Positions 53,301 to 63,814 of a stretch of DNA of 64,000 nucleotides are shown one piece after another. This stretch comes from Venturia oleaginea (taxonomy: Eukaryota > Ascomycota > Dothideomycetes > Venturiales > Venturiaceae). The stretch lies in assembly GCA_013176395.1 (NCBI GenBank), contig JABMLP010000003.1:2019934-2083933 (forward strand), in the 5' to 3' direction. Both the position numbers and the translations under genes were made by a program. Numbering within the stretch: position 1 is the first letter of the stretch; every line of letters starts with the position of its first letter. The notes under the pieces are model-generated. The model was not told the origin of the DNA. It was given only the letters and a program-made list of their open reading frames with translations, and ran no database searches.

Positions 53301-54476
53301 TCCACTCATCGCCGTGCTTGATGCGGAGCCGATGAAATGCCGCTCTGACGTCAAGTTTGGTGTACCAACGCGCTGTTGCTAGATTTCGTAGGGTTTCTCG
53401 GATTAGTGGCAATGGGTAGCGGTCCGATCGAGTGATTCGATTCAGTGCCCGACTAGTCGCGACACATCCGAATGCCTCCACCTGGTTTCCTTACAAACAA
53501 GACTGGAGCTGCCGCTGGTGAGTTGCTGGCGCGTATCCAGCCCTTGTCCATATAGTCCGAAAGTGTTTTTCGTAGGACTAATAGCTCTTCCCTCGACATG
53601 CCTGTATAATGGGCCCCAAGGAACTTCTGCCTCGCGACCTTGTTCATCTCGTATCAATTCGATAACGTGATTGCGACCCTCTTGATGGGGCGCGATCTCT
53701 CCGTCTTCGTCGTCGAGAAAGGCATCAGCGTGCTCTGCTATTTCTTCTGGTATCTCTTGTCGGATTTCTTCCTCAGTCTTTCTCTGTTTTCTTTCTGCTA
53801 ACTTGCTTAGGGCCTTGTTGATATCCGACATCGATATAGCCAGCACTTGCGTACCATCCGGTCCATCTCTTCTCAACCGTCGCTGGGCCCTTCCAACAAT
53901 AGCTGCAAATACAGATCCTGACACTAGACGAGCCGCCCGCACGTGAGCGAGCCGGTCTCGCGCTTTGGTGTTCTGTTCTAGCCACCCCTTTTCTCTTATC
54001 GTAATGCGCTGGGATCCTTGACCAACAAGCAGCTTTCTCTTAGCTGCTATATATCGCACCCAGTTCCTCTCTGCCCATGCCTTGCCTAGAATAGTAGGGA
54101 AGCTCAATCCTTTCACTATATACCCATAGACTCGCTCTGCTCGACCATCAATGTCGATCGTAGCGTAGGTCATGTGCGTAATACGGAGGTCTTATCCGTT
54201 CTCGTGGCTCTCTTTAGCCAGTGCCAATTGTTTGGTGTCAATTGGAATGCGCGGTAGACGATGTGTTTGGACACTCTTTTCGCTGAAAGCAGCATAAGGG
54301 AGGCAGCCGTTATCAAAGAAGGATTCGGTGAAAGAAGTTCCATTGATCAAGGTATCTATCAAGAAGGGTGTACTTTCCATTCTGTCCTTTGCTGCTTTGA
54401 TTTCTCTTATGCTTGGTAGCTTTGTTATGTCTTCGCCAAGTACATCTACCTCAGACCCTCGTGCGCGACGATGCAC
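50397..54476 (-). pseudogene. Gypsy-3 pol, broken by stops and frame changes
   Basis: Protease remnant (ESFFDNGCLPYAAF, with Asn where Ser/Thr of DSG/DTG is expected), a TAA near 54192, protease-RT linker, RT ([29 protein letters not shown], catalytic YMDD), a TAA near 53110, then a 795-codon intact stretch (50397-52784). That stretch has RNase H (SRKLTAAECNYEIHDKELLA), integrase (GHPGRDST, CDVCG, SIDFMTDLP, LTSDRGSNW, FHPQTDGATERMNQE) and a chromodomain (FEVERILRAEKK, LLIKWKGYADPDWQPRS). The chromodomain targets integration to marked chromatin (family knowledge). Not functional as it stands. Confidence 0.88.
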
Positions 54477-54540
54477 AAGGGTAGCTAGTTTTCCGACTCT
54501 GATGAGGCTTCCTGTAGGGAGTCATCGATATGCTGTGTGA

Positions 54541-55578
54541 TTACCGCAGTGACCTGAGTCTTTGGACGTGTTGCTGGTCGGAATTCGCATACGTTCGGGT
54601 GTGCTTGGGCTTCTTATAGCGCCCACATTTGCCCGCTTGTATAAGTGCCAAGAACTCTGTTTGGGATCGCCATTTTGCTCTGGGTCGTCGGTCCTTCTTC
54701 GCATCCTTTCCGAGTGTATCGACCCGAGCTATCAGTGCTGCGATCTGCGCCGAAAGGGCGTTGATGCCAGTCATTTCGACATCGCCTTCTGCGTCACGAC
54801 TGACTGTTTGGGGTGATTGTGGTCTCCCTTGAGTCGTTGGCGTCTCCTTATCCGTACTTGGATAGCGGCGTTGGTGGGATAGAGCCTCTGTCTTCGTCAC
54901 GAAGTACTGTACATCCTTTACGTAGGTGTCGTAGTCGTCCCTGGACAATCGCACTGATTTCAAGGTCTGTTGGAGGGAGTAGTTGAGCGCGTTATTCATG
55001 ATAGTGATCTTTGAGGCTCTTTGCGGCGCTAGGGATCCAGCTTGCGATGTCAGTTGTTCGAACTGCTGGCGGAAGTTTTCGAACGGTTGTCTGCTGCCTT
55101 GGCTAATCTTGTTCAGTTCGTCGAGAGCTTTAGCTTCCGCTTCGTGATCTAAGAACTTGTCGTCCATATGCTTGATGAAGGACTCGGGTTTGTAATTATC
55201 ATGTTACTCTCCATTGCTTAGCCATTGGATAACGCGTTGTTGTTTCTCTGTCGGAAGCCCGTTGAAGATGTTCGCGCACATTCCTTGGTTGCTTCCAAGC
55301 TTCCCATTTTCAGCAGTGATTTTTGTCTTGATCTGCCATCTGAACAGCGTGTAGTTGTCTCTTTTCCCGTCCCATTGAGGCCATGCAATAGCTTTTGCAC
55401 CGGTGTTCCCATCAACACTGACTGCGGTCAGAGCTGCCACCAATTGTTGTACGGTATCAGGCGAATTTGTTCGAGCCATTGAGAGTTTGTCGATTCCTTG
55501 TGTAATGCTCGCGATTGGGTCGTCGTCGGTAGTAGGGGTGTAGGTTGTAGGAGTCGATAGGGTACTGTTACTACGCAT
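54541..55578 (-). pseudogene. Gypsy-3 gag with lost zinc-knuckle cysteines
   Basis: ATG at 55578 (MRSNSTLSTPTTY). Gag capsid region in two open stretches of the same frame split by a TAA at 55204-55206: WPQWDGKRDNYTLFRW, then FENFRQQFEQLTSQAGSL, ASKITIMNNALNYSLQQTL, VEMTGINALSAQIAAL. The expected CX2CX4HX4C knuckle reads CGRYKKPKHTRTYANSD, with Tyr at the second and fourth ligand positions, consistent with G-to-A changes on the coding strand. Confidence 0.82.
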
Positions 55579-55601
55579 CAAGTACACCTAGGTTTGTAAA
55601 G

Positions 55602-55612
55602 AACTGAATCTA
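55602..55612 (-). other. Candidate self-primer binding site of Gypsy-3
   Basis: Plus strand AACTGAATCTA next to the 5' LTR end is the exact 11-nt complement of TAGATTCAGTT at 50262-50272 inside the 3' LTR. This matches the 11-nt self-primer length described for Tf1. The match is seen; the mechanism is inferred. Confidence 0.65.
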
Positions 55613-55639
55613 TATTGCGGGACGGTAGCTGGAAACCGT

Positions 55640-55752
55640 TAGAAGACTTCCGCCAGCAGTTCGAACAACTGACATCGCAAGCTGGATCCCTAGCGCCGCA
55701 AAGAGCCTCAAAGATCACTATCATGAATAACGCGCTCAACTACTCCCTACCA
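55640..55752 (+). pseudogene. Inverted gag fragment of the Gypsy-3 family
   Basis: Plus-strand copy of the gag segment encoding FRQQFEQLTSQAGSLAPQRA to NNALNYSL, the same stretch that Gypsy-3 carries on the minus strand around 54970-55080. It joins the 5' LTR remnant within a few bases. Confidence 0.85.
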
Positions 55753-56440
55753 AAGCCCTCCATCGAGCGAGGCAACGAGAACGACTTAGAGAGAACCATT
55801 CAGTCACCGCACAGAGCTGGCACCTTCACTGCCGCAGCAATACCTCACGGAATGAGGCGATAAGAACAAGATTGAGCTGGCATCTCCACATTGCCACGTC
55901 ATTAACACACACATCGCACAACACAATAGATTTAAGAGAAGCTCGGATTGAGCAGGAACACAAGCAGAACACGATTAATTGGAACGAAGGAATGAAGGAC
56001 TGACCCTCTTGGCTCTGTACGGAAGAAGCCACGAAGATAGTGACCCCGGGACAGACGACCGTCAAGAAAACCCTGACTCTCTTGGCTCTGTATGGACGAA
56101 GGCACGAAGATAGTGACCCCGGGATAGACGACCGTCAAGAGAACCCTGAGGCTGGATACGATCAAGAATGGAAAGCAAAGGTTGCTGTCGAAAATGATAA
56201 GCATTCACATACAAATGATGGACACGATGGTGGATTGAATTAGCGGTGGATTGACGGAACGAACACTGGATTTGAGCGTTAAAACACGAAGGAAATACGG
56301 CGTCACGGGATAAGGACCATGGCAATGGCGCTAGGTCGCATTGGAACCATGTACAAAGATGAAAACCACAGCAATCGACTCAGGATGAGTGATTGGGCAA
56401 GAAGCCATCGAGGGTGATGGCAGTTGGCAAGGAGGGGGGT
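55753..56440. other. Unassigned region with a 72-bp tandem duplication
   Basis: Between the inverted gag piece and pogo P4. Two copies of a ~72-bp unit (56000-56071 and 56072-56143) share GCACGAAGATAGTGACCCCG or close variants and end near CCGTCAAGA. No gene supported. Confidence 0.6.
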
Positions 56441-57538
56441 AACGTAATTCACTAGCGAGCGGGCCACACCACCGAGCGGGCCGCCGAATCGATCATCTCA
56501 TCTTTGCAAGCTTACACCACCACAGCGCCTTTATTAATCAAGACTATCTATTATACAGAAGATTATCGATATTTAGGGCAGTCGCTCGCAGCATGGTCAA
56601 AGCCCTTACATACAAAACAACTAGGTAAACCAAAGCAATTCCCTTGACTTGCACTACTTGATGACGAGGCTGTTGCAACAACTGTTTGCTGTATAGGAGC
56701 AACACTTGCCTGTATAGGCTGCTGTACAGTATTCTCCATCAGGCCTTGTGCCTCTGCAACTGTAAGTGTTATTTTCTTTGAGATCTGCTTTTTTTTGACT
56801 GCTCTCAATTTCTCATTCTCATCTGCCAACAGTCGCTTCAATTGCTGTAACCCACTCCCGATCGCCTGGCTGTAATTGAGGTGGCTTGCCCCGTCGATCT
56901 GAGGTAGTAACGACGCGTGAGGTGCTTGCAATACCCATTGCAAAGCCAGTCTCATCGAAGTTATAGATATCCTCCTCTTGAATGCCGTATTTCTGAATTG
57001 TATTACTCACAAGCCGAAACCAGGCTCCGATAAGCTCTGGATCTTCGCATTGAGCACGCTGATAATCGTACTTGCGATTGAATCTCGATTGCAGGGTAGG
57101 CTGTCGCTTGATGAATCTGGCAGACCAGTTGATACCGATTGAGGCTGAGGGACCGACGCGTTGTTGAAGCAGTAATTTCGCCGCATTCTGTACTGCACAG
57201 ACTCGAGCAGGATAGCCTCGATTATCCATTGAGATAATCCATTGAGTTAAGACTTCTTCCTCTGTGGGAGTAAGTTTGTGGCTGTTTGCGCGCGTTTCGA
57301 CGCGTGCAACGCGTCCAGAGAGGCGATATTTGAGGGTACTGTATGGTACATTATAAGCTAATGCAGCTTGGCAAATAGTTGTGATTTGGCCTTTTTGATA
57401 GGCTTAAAGAGCAAGAAGTAATCGGCCTTCTTGCTGGGCTTTAGAAGGCATGAGGTGGTGGTGAAGAGGCTTGCAAAGATGAAATGATCGATTCGGTAGC
57501 CCGCTCGGTGGTGTGGCCCGCTCGCTGGTGAATTACGT
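56441..57538 (-). mobile_element. Internally deleted pogo/Fot1-type transposon (P4)
   Basis: 1098 bp with ~70-bp terminal inverted repeats (ACGTAATTCAC(T/C)AGCGAGCG...) and TA at 56439-56440 and 57539-57540. Each repeat holds two spaced copies of a GAGCGGGC motif. The minus-strand transposase begins MPSKAQQEGRLLLAL, meets a TAA at ~57402-57404, then shows the second HTH (WIISMDNRGY), YNFDETGFAMG and REWVTAIEAT. It jumps by deletion near 56845 to a coiled coil (LQQLKRLLADENEKLRAVKK) and a C-terminal zinc knuckle CFVCKGFDHAASDC. Non-autonomous. Confidence 0.88.
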
Positions 57539-57540
57539 TA

Positions 57541-57711
57541 GTGCGACGGCACGGCACGTGACCATTAAATCATGTGCCGTGGCTCGTGCACCTTCTACTT
57601 AGTCGGAGTTTCCTTACGACACTCTTACCTCTCTACCTTAGATCCTAAGTGTAATTCGGTGACATGTTCTGAAGTGCCTTATGCCTTCGTATGGATACGC
57701 CGTGCCGTCAC
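57541..57711 (-). mobile_element. Small MITE (family MITE-A), copy 2
   Basis: 171 bp, reverse-complement relative of 10684-10852 along its length (shared internal segments include GGATCTAAGGTAGAGAGGTAAG in the first copy's orientation). Ends GTGCGACGGCACGGC and GCCGTGCCGTCAC. Begins directly after the TA that bounds pogo P4. Confidence 0.82.
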
Positions 57712-57944
57712 ACTTTCCTTTCTCTCTTCGTGGTTATCTCATGTTATGTTTCTCACATAGGAGCTTCTTCAACCTACTACACCAACGACCTTTTACTTAG
57801 ATACAATCAAGCACAAGTCATATGCATACGAAGCAAGCCCACCCCCAACCTTCATACTAACCGACAAGCGTTCAGGATTGATCTGAGGATCAAATCGGTT
57901 AGACGACAATTGAATTGGGAGATACATCGGACGGCTAGGATCTA

Positions 57945-58106
57945 GTGAGCCTCCAAAGAACCTGGGCAAGGGAAGGTACTTAAGGTAAGTACTTCCAGAC
58001 TGATATTGCCCTTGCCCCAAACCCGCGGACCAAAACAAGAGAACACAGGTGTCAAGAAGGTCTTGACATAATCAACTGTGTTGAGAAACGAGTTCCCCGT
58101 AACACA
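57945..58106 (-). repeat. LTR fragment (family L-D)
   Basis: Reverse complement of the first ~160 bp of the LTR-like repeat at 42429, beginning TGTTACGGGGAACTCG on the minus strand and losing similarity after CTAGCCGTCC. Confidence 0.75.
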
Positions 58107-58803
58107 AGGCCTCAAGGCGCCCAACTACCTGTGTAACGAGCTGGAAGTAGGGGTATAGAAATATTTAGGGGGGTAATAGGGAAATTGGAATGGGTAGTGG
58201 AAATGGTATTGGTATGTAAGGAATACAGCTTAGACTTAGACTTAGTACGAGGGAGGTAAGCTTCCGCATCCCCCGCATCCCCCCGCCTTCCCCAAAGGCC
58301 GAATTACATTTCCATTTTCACGTCCGTCAAAAACCAAGGCAAAACTAAACCAAAACGAAAACAAGTAGAAAAAGGAAAAAAGAGCTCAAACCCCATCCAT
58401 TTCACTCCATCAAAGAGCCTAGTTGGCTGGTTCGTAGCAATCTCTGATCATTACCATGTATAAACACAAACAAGAGCGGGGGGTATCTCCTCTCCTCTCC
58501 TCTCCCTTAAACCCAGCAAGCAAGCAAGCCAGACCGAAATGCATGGTCAGTGGCCGCAAAACGTGTGCTCCGTACATACCCACCATACACATGAACCCAG
58601 TGAAACCACCATATCACATCACGGCATACCCTATCGTGCCATGTATGTATACCATGCCTTGAAAGAAAAAAGCATCACTCAGATCTCCATGCCGACCCGA
58701 CGAGGAAACACAAAACCACCCCTCATCGAAGAAGAAGAATAAACACGCGATGGAGCTTGCCTCAACAGGTAGGAAGCACCAACACCACCCCTTCCCCACC
58801 CCA
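58107..58803. other. Region 3' of the Dep1-type gene
   Basis: No supported gene. Contains CTCTCCTCTCC runs and A-rich stretches; the Dep1 3' UTR should be at its right end. It marks the change from transposon-rich to host sequence. Confidence 0.5.
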
Positions 58804-61234
58804 TTAAGGCGGATACCTCGCTCCAGAAACAACACTCACCGGCGCCGCCGTTAGATGCGAAGCAGCCCCCATCATCCCAAAAAATTCATCCCTCTCCAAC
58901 TGCCTCGTGGGAAAAACAGGCGCCATCAACTCCGTCGCCTCCCCCATCGTCGCTTCCCTAGTCCCGGAATTATGACTCGTCTGGATCCTCTCCGTATCTC
59001 TCCTCGTGCCAGGCAATTTCGTCACACCCTTGGGCCTGTGATTACTCGGCGTTGCGTTCCTCGAAAACGGCGCCGGCGCTGACATCAGCAGGTCGATGCC
59101 TGTCGCAGGATGATTGGCCACAGGCGTTGCAAAACGTTGTGATGAAGCCATCGCATGAGCAACGGACGGATTTGCCCACGCATTTTGCTCGATGAAATCT
59201 CGGCCGGCGGACGATCTTTCTATATCGCGGAGATTGATACGTTGTGGCTGGGGTGGCCGCTCTGGAATCTGTCCTTATATGTGAGTGTACACGTTTGTCA
59301 TTCCTGCAAAAGCATTCTTACCGTCATTGCCCGGAAGTCTGCATCTATATCGTTGGCATTCATGCTGCTGAGATCTGGCGCGGCTGGGAAGCCAACATGC
59401 TTTGCGACACCCGATAAAATGGACACTTCCATATTGTATGCCGATTGTTGCTGTAAAAGCTGCGCTCGCTTGGGATTGTACAGGTAGTTATAGTTCGTCT
59501 GATGAGCTCCCCATTGTCGCCTGTCCTTTTGTAGAGCATGCAAGTCAGAGTAGCATTGCTCGATCCATCTATTTCTGGTCTCCCTGACTTCTTGAAAGAA
59601 TTGGCTGTGTAGTTGGGTCCGTTCGGCGACCGTTTTGTTGCTTATCGCCTGTTTGTCATATTTGTTCTTGACATTCTCGTATCGAATCTTTTCGTCTCTC
59701 CGCGCATTGATGCATTGGAGCTGTGCAAGGTATTCGGGGTGGGTGCAATCGGGTCGCCGGAGGAGATCAAGTTCGAGATTGACTTGTCGCAGTTGATCAT
59801 TGATGTGCCTGTCAAAATCTTAGCTAGAGCTTGGGGCCAAGGGTACGCGAAATCTTACTTTTCGCGAAACGCGTGAAACTCTTTTTCAATCTTCCGCAGC
59901 GCATCAAAGGCGTGTTGTTTCCGGGCTCCTGTGGAACGATTAATAATTGTACAACGGCCTCGATCATGTTTCACGTACGCTCTTCATCCCGAGAGCTGTC
60001 CTCTTCATCCTCCACCTCGGCTTCCGCAGGCTCAGGTTCGAAATCAGCAATCGGTTCAACAGGCTCTCCAACAGCTTCGCTATCGTTGCCGTTATTTCCT
60101 TTCTTGCCTTTCCTTTTGCCCTTCTTACCGCCCTTCTTGCCTTTCAATGGCGCTGTTCGACCGGCCGGTGTCGCATCGAGCTCTTCGTCTGCGTGTTCCA
60201 CGCCATCGATTGCTGGCCCGTCTGGTATTATGGCTCCTTCCATGACGCCATTGCTATAGTCTTGCGGCACATCTAATGACTCCGTCGAAGGGGCCAGGTA
60301 CTTTGTGGAGTTCGCACGCTTAGCAAGAGGGATATCTGCTTCGCTGAGAGAACTGGTCGCAGATACCGATCGCTTGCGCTTCAGACTCGGCGATTCGGAG
60401 TCTCTTTCGCTCCTAGCTGGCCCGTCCAGACCGGCCATTACTTGTACCGGCGTAATTGGACTGGGAATCAGCGAAATAGGACTGGCAGTTGCACGCATGG
60501 GTATCTCATTGGTGCTATCCAGTATAACCTCGTGCGCCAATTTGCTGGGTGTCTTTTCGACACCATTTTGAGTGCCAATATTGTTGCGTGAAGCATTTGC
60601 CTTCCGTGGGGTCTTTTCTAAGCGCTCAGTCTCGGCTTCAGAATCGAACTCATCCTCGTTTGATCTCGATTGCGCTTTGGAAACAGATTCCGCCGTACGA
60701 TCCTCGTTCGTATCGTCCAAATCACTGAGACTGCTGGAGCGGGTGTCAAAGGCGTCGATTTCCTGCTCCGCGACATCGGCGCTTTTCCTCGAAGACATTG
60801 GTTCTATGGATGTCAGAACCTCTTTTCTTGTAATTGTAGAAATCATATTTGAGCTTGATGGTTGGCTTGCAGACTCTGTGGTCAATCGCTCTAGTTCGGG
60901 TTCGGTAGGTGCTTGAGGATGAGGACTTGGGGAAGTGCGCGCGGGTTGGATCGTCAAGGAACTAGGATCTATTGGAAAGGAAAGCCAATGTCAGTGAATG
61001 TCTTAATGAGCGGTTCTGGTGGTGGTGACAAAATGTGCCAGCCCAGTACCAACTTGATTGCGATCACAGCGACGAGACGAAACGCAAGTCAGGGTCCAAA
61101 ACAACAAAAATGGTGCGCCAGAACGAACAATTGTACCCAGATACAGTTCGAGTACAGATGTCAAGCGTTGATTCTGGCAGTGAGAGTGTGGACGTACTGT
61201 TCGGATCTGCGCTCCGCGACTTGCTTCGTTGCAT
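58804..61234 (-). CDS. DEP1: Dep1/Sds3-type subunit of the Rpd3 histone deacetylase complex
   Basis: Five exons, complement(join(58804..59268, 59322..59808, 59859..59928, 59979..60968, 61198..61234)), 682 residues; introns of 53, 50, 50 and 229 nt, all GT-AG with frame kept at every junction. A long acidic/Ser-rich N-terminal half with a basic KGKKGGKKGKRKGKKG stretch is followed by the Sds3/Dep1 signature: ARKQHAFDALRKIEKEFHAF, LDLLRRPDCTHPEYLAQL, and the coiled FFQEVRETRNRWIEQCYSDL and RRQWGAHQTNYNY. It scaffolds the Rpd3L corepressor (family knowledge). It shares a 445-bp divergent promoter with the Nop12-type gene. The start (MQRSKSRSADPN) rests on exon 1, whose phase fits exactly. Confidence 0.87.
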
Positions 61235-61679
61235 GCTGCGGGCCCAATGACTTTTGCGTCCCCCACGTTGAGTCCAGAATGATTCTGTGCGCTATCGCAG
61301 AGAGATATGTTTGATAGATATATGAGTACCAGGATCGCTTGTCGTCGTCGTCGAGGAAGTTGGATTGGAGCTTCGAGTTGATGCGGCCTCCGCTTGGGGT
61401 GCAGGATGAGGGGCGTAATCGGTATCTTCTTTGATTTCTTTGAGATAACTGTGGACGATGAAAGACATGGACTAGAATTCTTGAATAGACAAAGCAGAGT
61501 ACTACATCCTAAGGTGTGGGCGAGTTTGGAGTCTTGGTCGTGGGATCAGTTCCAGCGGGAAATCACAACGTGACGGCGATGGTCTCGCTTCTCGCTAATC
61601 AACTGAATCGCAGTCCAGGGACCCATCTAATTTTCTTCAGCCAAACTTATTTCCGTCGCAAACATAACCCAACACAACA
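61235..61679. promoter_or_regulatory. Divergent promoter, Dep1-type and Nop12-type genes
   Basis: 445 bp between two start codons facing away from each other. No clear TATA box. The two genes probably share regulatory sites, but none can be named from sequence. Confidence 0.6.
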
Positions 61680-63434
61680 ATGCCCAAACGAACGAAAGAA
61701 GAGAAATCCAAGAAGGAGAAGAGTGCTGTGCCGTTGGTGAAGAGCAGGGCAGAAATCGATCCGGCATTGGCTTCGCTGTTTGCGCAAAGCGTGAGTTGCA
61801 CTTGATCCAACAGCTACAGCAAACCAGCTAATCGATTGTATAGTCAGGTCCCGCCACGAAACAAAAGTCAAACGGCGCAGTAAATGGTAAATCTGTGAAG
61901 AACTCAAAGCCGGCGCCAGTCGAGGAGGATTTAGACTCGGTAGCAAACGACGAAGATTTGTCTTCAGTCTCAGAGCAGGACCGTGACGATGATGACTCCG
62001 AGTCTGGCGATGTCTCAGATGAGGAAGAAGAAGTTCCGGCAAATGGCGTCTCGCTCCCAGTTGTAGACGCGTCTCCAGATCGAAATAGGAAGCGAAGGCG
62101 GGACGAGGATGACATAGAGGGGGAGTACATGAAGCGTATTGCTCGCGAGGAAGCCAAAGAAGAGGCGATACTGCGCGAGGAGCGAAAGAGCAAGCGTCAA
62201 AAGCCTTCTTCAGATGCCGAGGACGCAGAAGAAGAAGCGGGCGAGGATAAGAGCATGGGGGAGGCGGGTGATTCTGACGACGACACTGCTGAGCCCGATT
62301 TTGACATTCCCATTCATGAGGCTCTCGCAGGACCAGAAAGCTCTGATGAGTACTTGAAGGCCACCAGAACCGTGTTCTTAGGCAACGTCTCCTCCTCGGC
62401 CATGACCTCCAAAACAGCAAAGAAGACCCTCCTCAAACACCTTGCTTCATTCATCTCGGCCCTTCCACCACATACACCTCCACATTCGGTTGAATCGATA
62501 CGCTTCCGGTCAACTGCCTACTCGAACAAAATCCCAAAGAAAGCCGCCTTTGCTAAGAAAGAGCTTATGGACGCAACTACAAGGAGCACCCATGCATATG
62601 CTGTGTACAGCACGAACGTTGCTGCAAGGGAGGCAGCTCGTGTACTGAATGGCACCGTAGTACTAGATCGTCACTTGCATGTCGATGAAGTGGCACATCC
62701 TGCAAAGGCTGAAGCAAGGCGGTGTGTGTTTGTGGGTAACTTGCCTTTCGTAGATGACGAGAGCGCAATGAGAGAAGCTGAGGCGGCTGAATCGGGACGC
62801 AAAGCACGCAAGCAAGAACCGAGTGATATCGAGGAGGGTTTATGGCGGGAGTTTAGCAAGATCGGAACTGTGGAGAGTGTGCGTGTGGTGAGAGATCCAA
62901 AGACGAGAGTCGGCAAAGGTTTCGCATATGTGCAGTTCAAGGTAAGACTGCTGCAGATCTTGATCATCGATTGTCCGCTAACAAACTTCACAGGACGAAA
63001 ACTCTGTTGAAGCAGCACTCCATCACAATGATAAACGATTCCCGCCCCTTCTACCACGCAAAATGCGCGTCGTTCGCGCCAAGACCATAAAACGAAACGC
63101 TGTCAACCGCAATCCAAATTCATCGCGACCATCGAGCGGCGTCTACAACCGCAAAGTCACGGGTCATGAGAAGACGCTCCAAGGACGTGCCAGCAAAATG
63201 CTTGGCCGTGCCGGTGCCGCACACGTGAAGCGTGATGAGGGTGCCTTTGCAGCAAGACCGGAGGCCATGAACGGAATGAAGGGACCGGAGAAGTTTGTAT
63301 TTGAAGGATACCGGGCGAGCAGTAAACAGAGTACTCACGGTCTTAAGCTTGGAGGAGGAAAGAAAGGTGGCAAGCCCAAGGGCAGAAGTGCCAAGAGAGG
63401 AACTGCGTGGAAAGCAGCCGGTGGGAAGAAGTGA
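61680..63434 (+). CDS. NOP12: Nop12/RBM34-type nucleolar RNA-binding protein
   Basis: Three exons, join(61680..61790, 61844..62941, 62994..63434), 549 residues; introns of 53 and 52 nt with GCTAAT/GCTAAC branch sites. Begins with a Lys-rich segment and the family-typical IDPALASLFAQS, then acidic tracts (nucleolar proteins). RRM 1 has RTVFLGNVSSSA and ends near LHVDEVAH; RRM 2 has RRCVFVGNLPF (RNP2) and GKGFAYVQFK (RNP1). The Gly/Lys/Arg-rich tail resembles nucleolar targeting ends. Nop12 takes part in large-subunit rRNA maturation (family knowledge). Its stop codon lies only 380 bp from the telomere repeats. Confidence 0.92.
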
Positions 63435-63814
63435 AATTTCTCAGGCACTTGTTCTATGAAGATGCGATATCTATCTATTCAGGTTGTCTTCACAATCGAT
63501 CGATTGATAAAGTGTACTGGAGATTTGAAAGGTTCAAGGCCCAAAGCTATGATCGACTTGTGAATCATGCACACAATCATCGGTCATTCACACTCACCAT
63601 ACCCATACCTACTGGTAAACGACTCATCTCTCATACAAGGCGACTTTCTTTTGAACTGCGGGTATTTTATCTGGACATTTCAATTTGGGATATATATACT
63701 CATGTGATCGTGCACAGGCCGTGGTATTTGGATCCTTCCCTTTCTTCTTTTTCCTCCTAAAACATTCACAACGCTTTTCTACTAATACTAGAATCTACAC
63801 GTTGTTTTACTCAA
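63435..63814. other. Nop12 3' region up to the telomere
   Basis: 380 bp with no gene and no visible subtelomeric repeat: host-like sequence runs directly into TTAGGG. Confidence 0.7.

Larger units (their letters stand above)
50215..55617 (-). mobile_element. Mutated Ty3/Gypsy chromovirus (Gypsy-3)
   Basis: Minus-strand element: remains of a 5' LTR (from ~55617 to ~55636), candidate self-priming site (55602-55612), gag, pol with RT-RNase H-integrase-chromodomain, purine tract AAGGAGGAGGG next to a 170-bp 3' LTR (50215-50384). Several stops (TAA/TAG) and Cys-to-Tyr changes point to G-to-A/C-to-T damage. The 5' LTR is mostly lost at a junction with an inverted gag piece. Confidence 0.9.
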
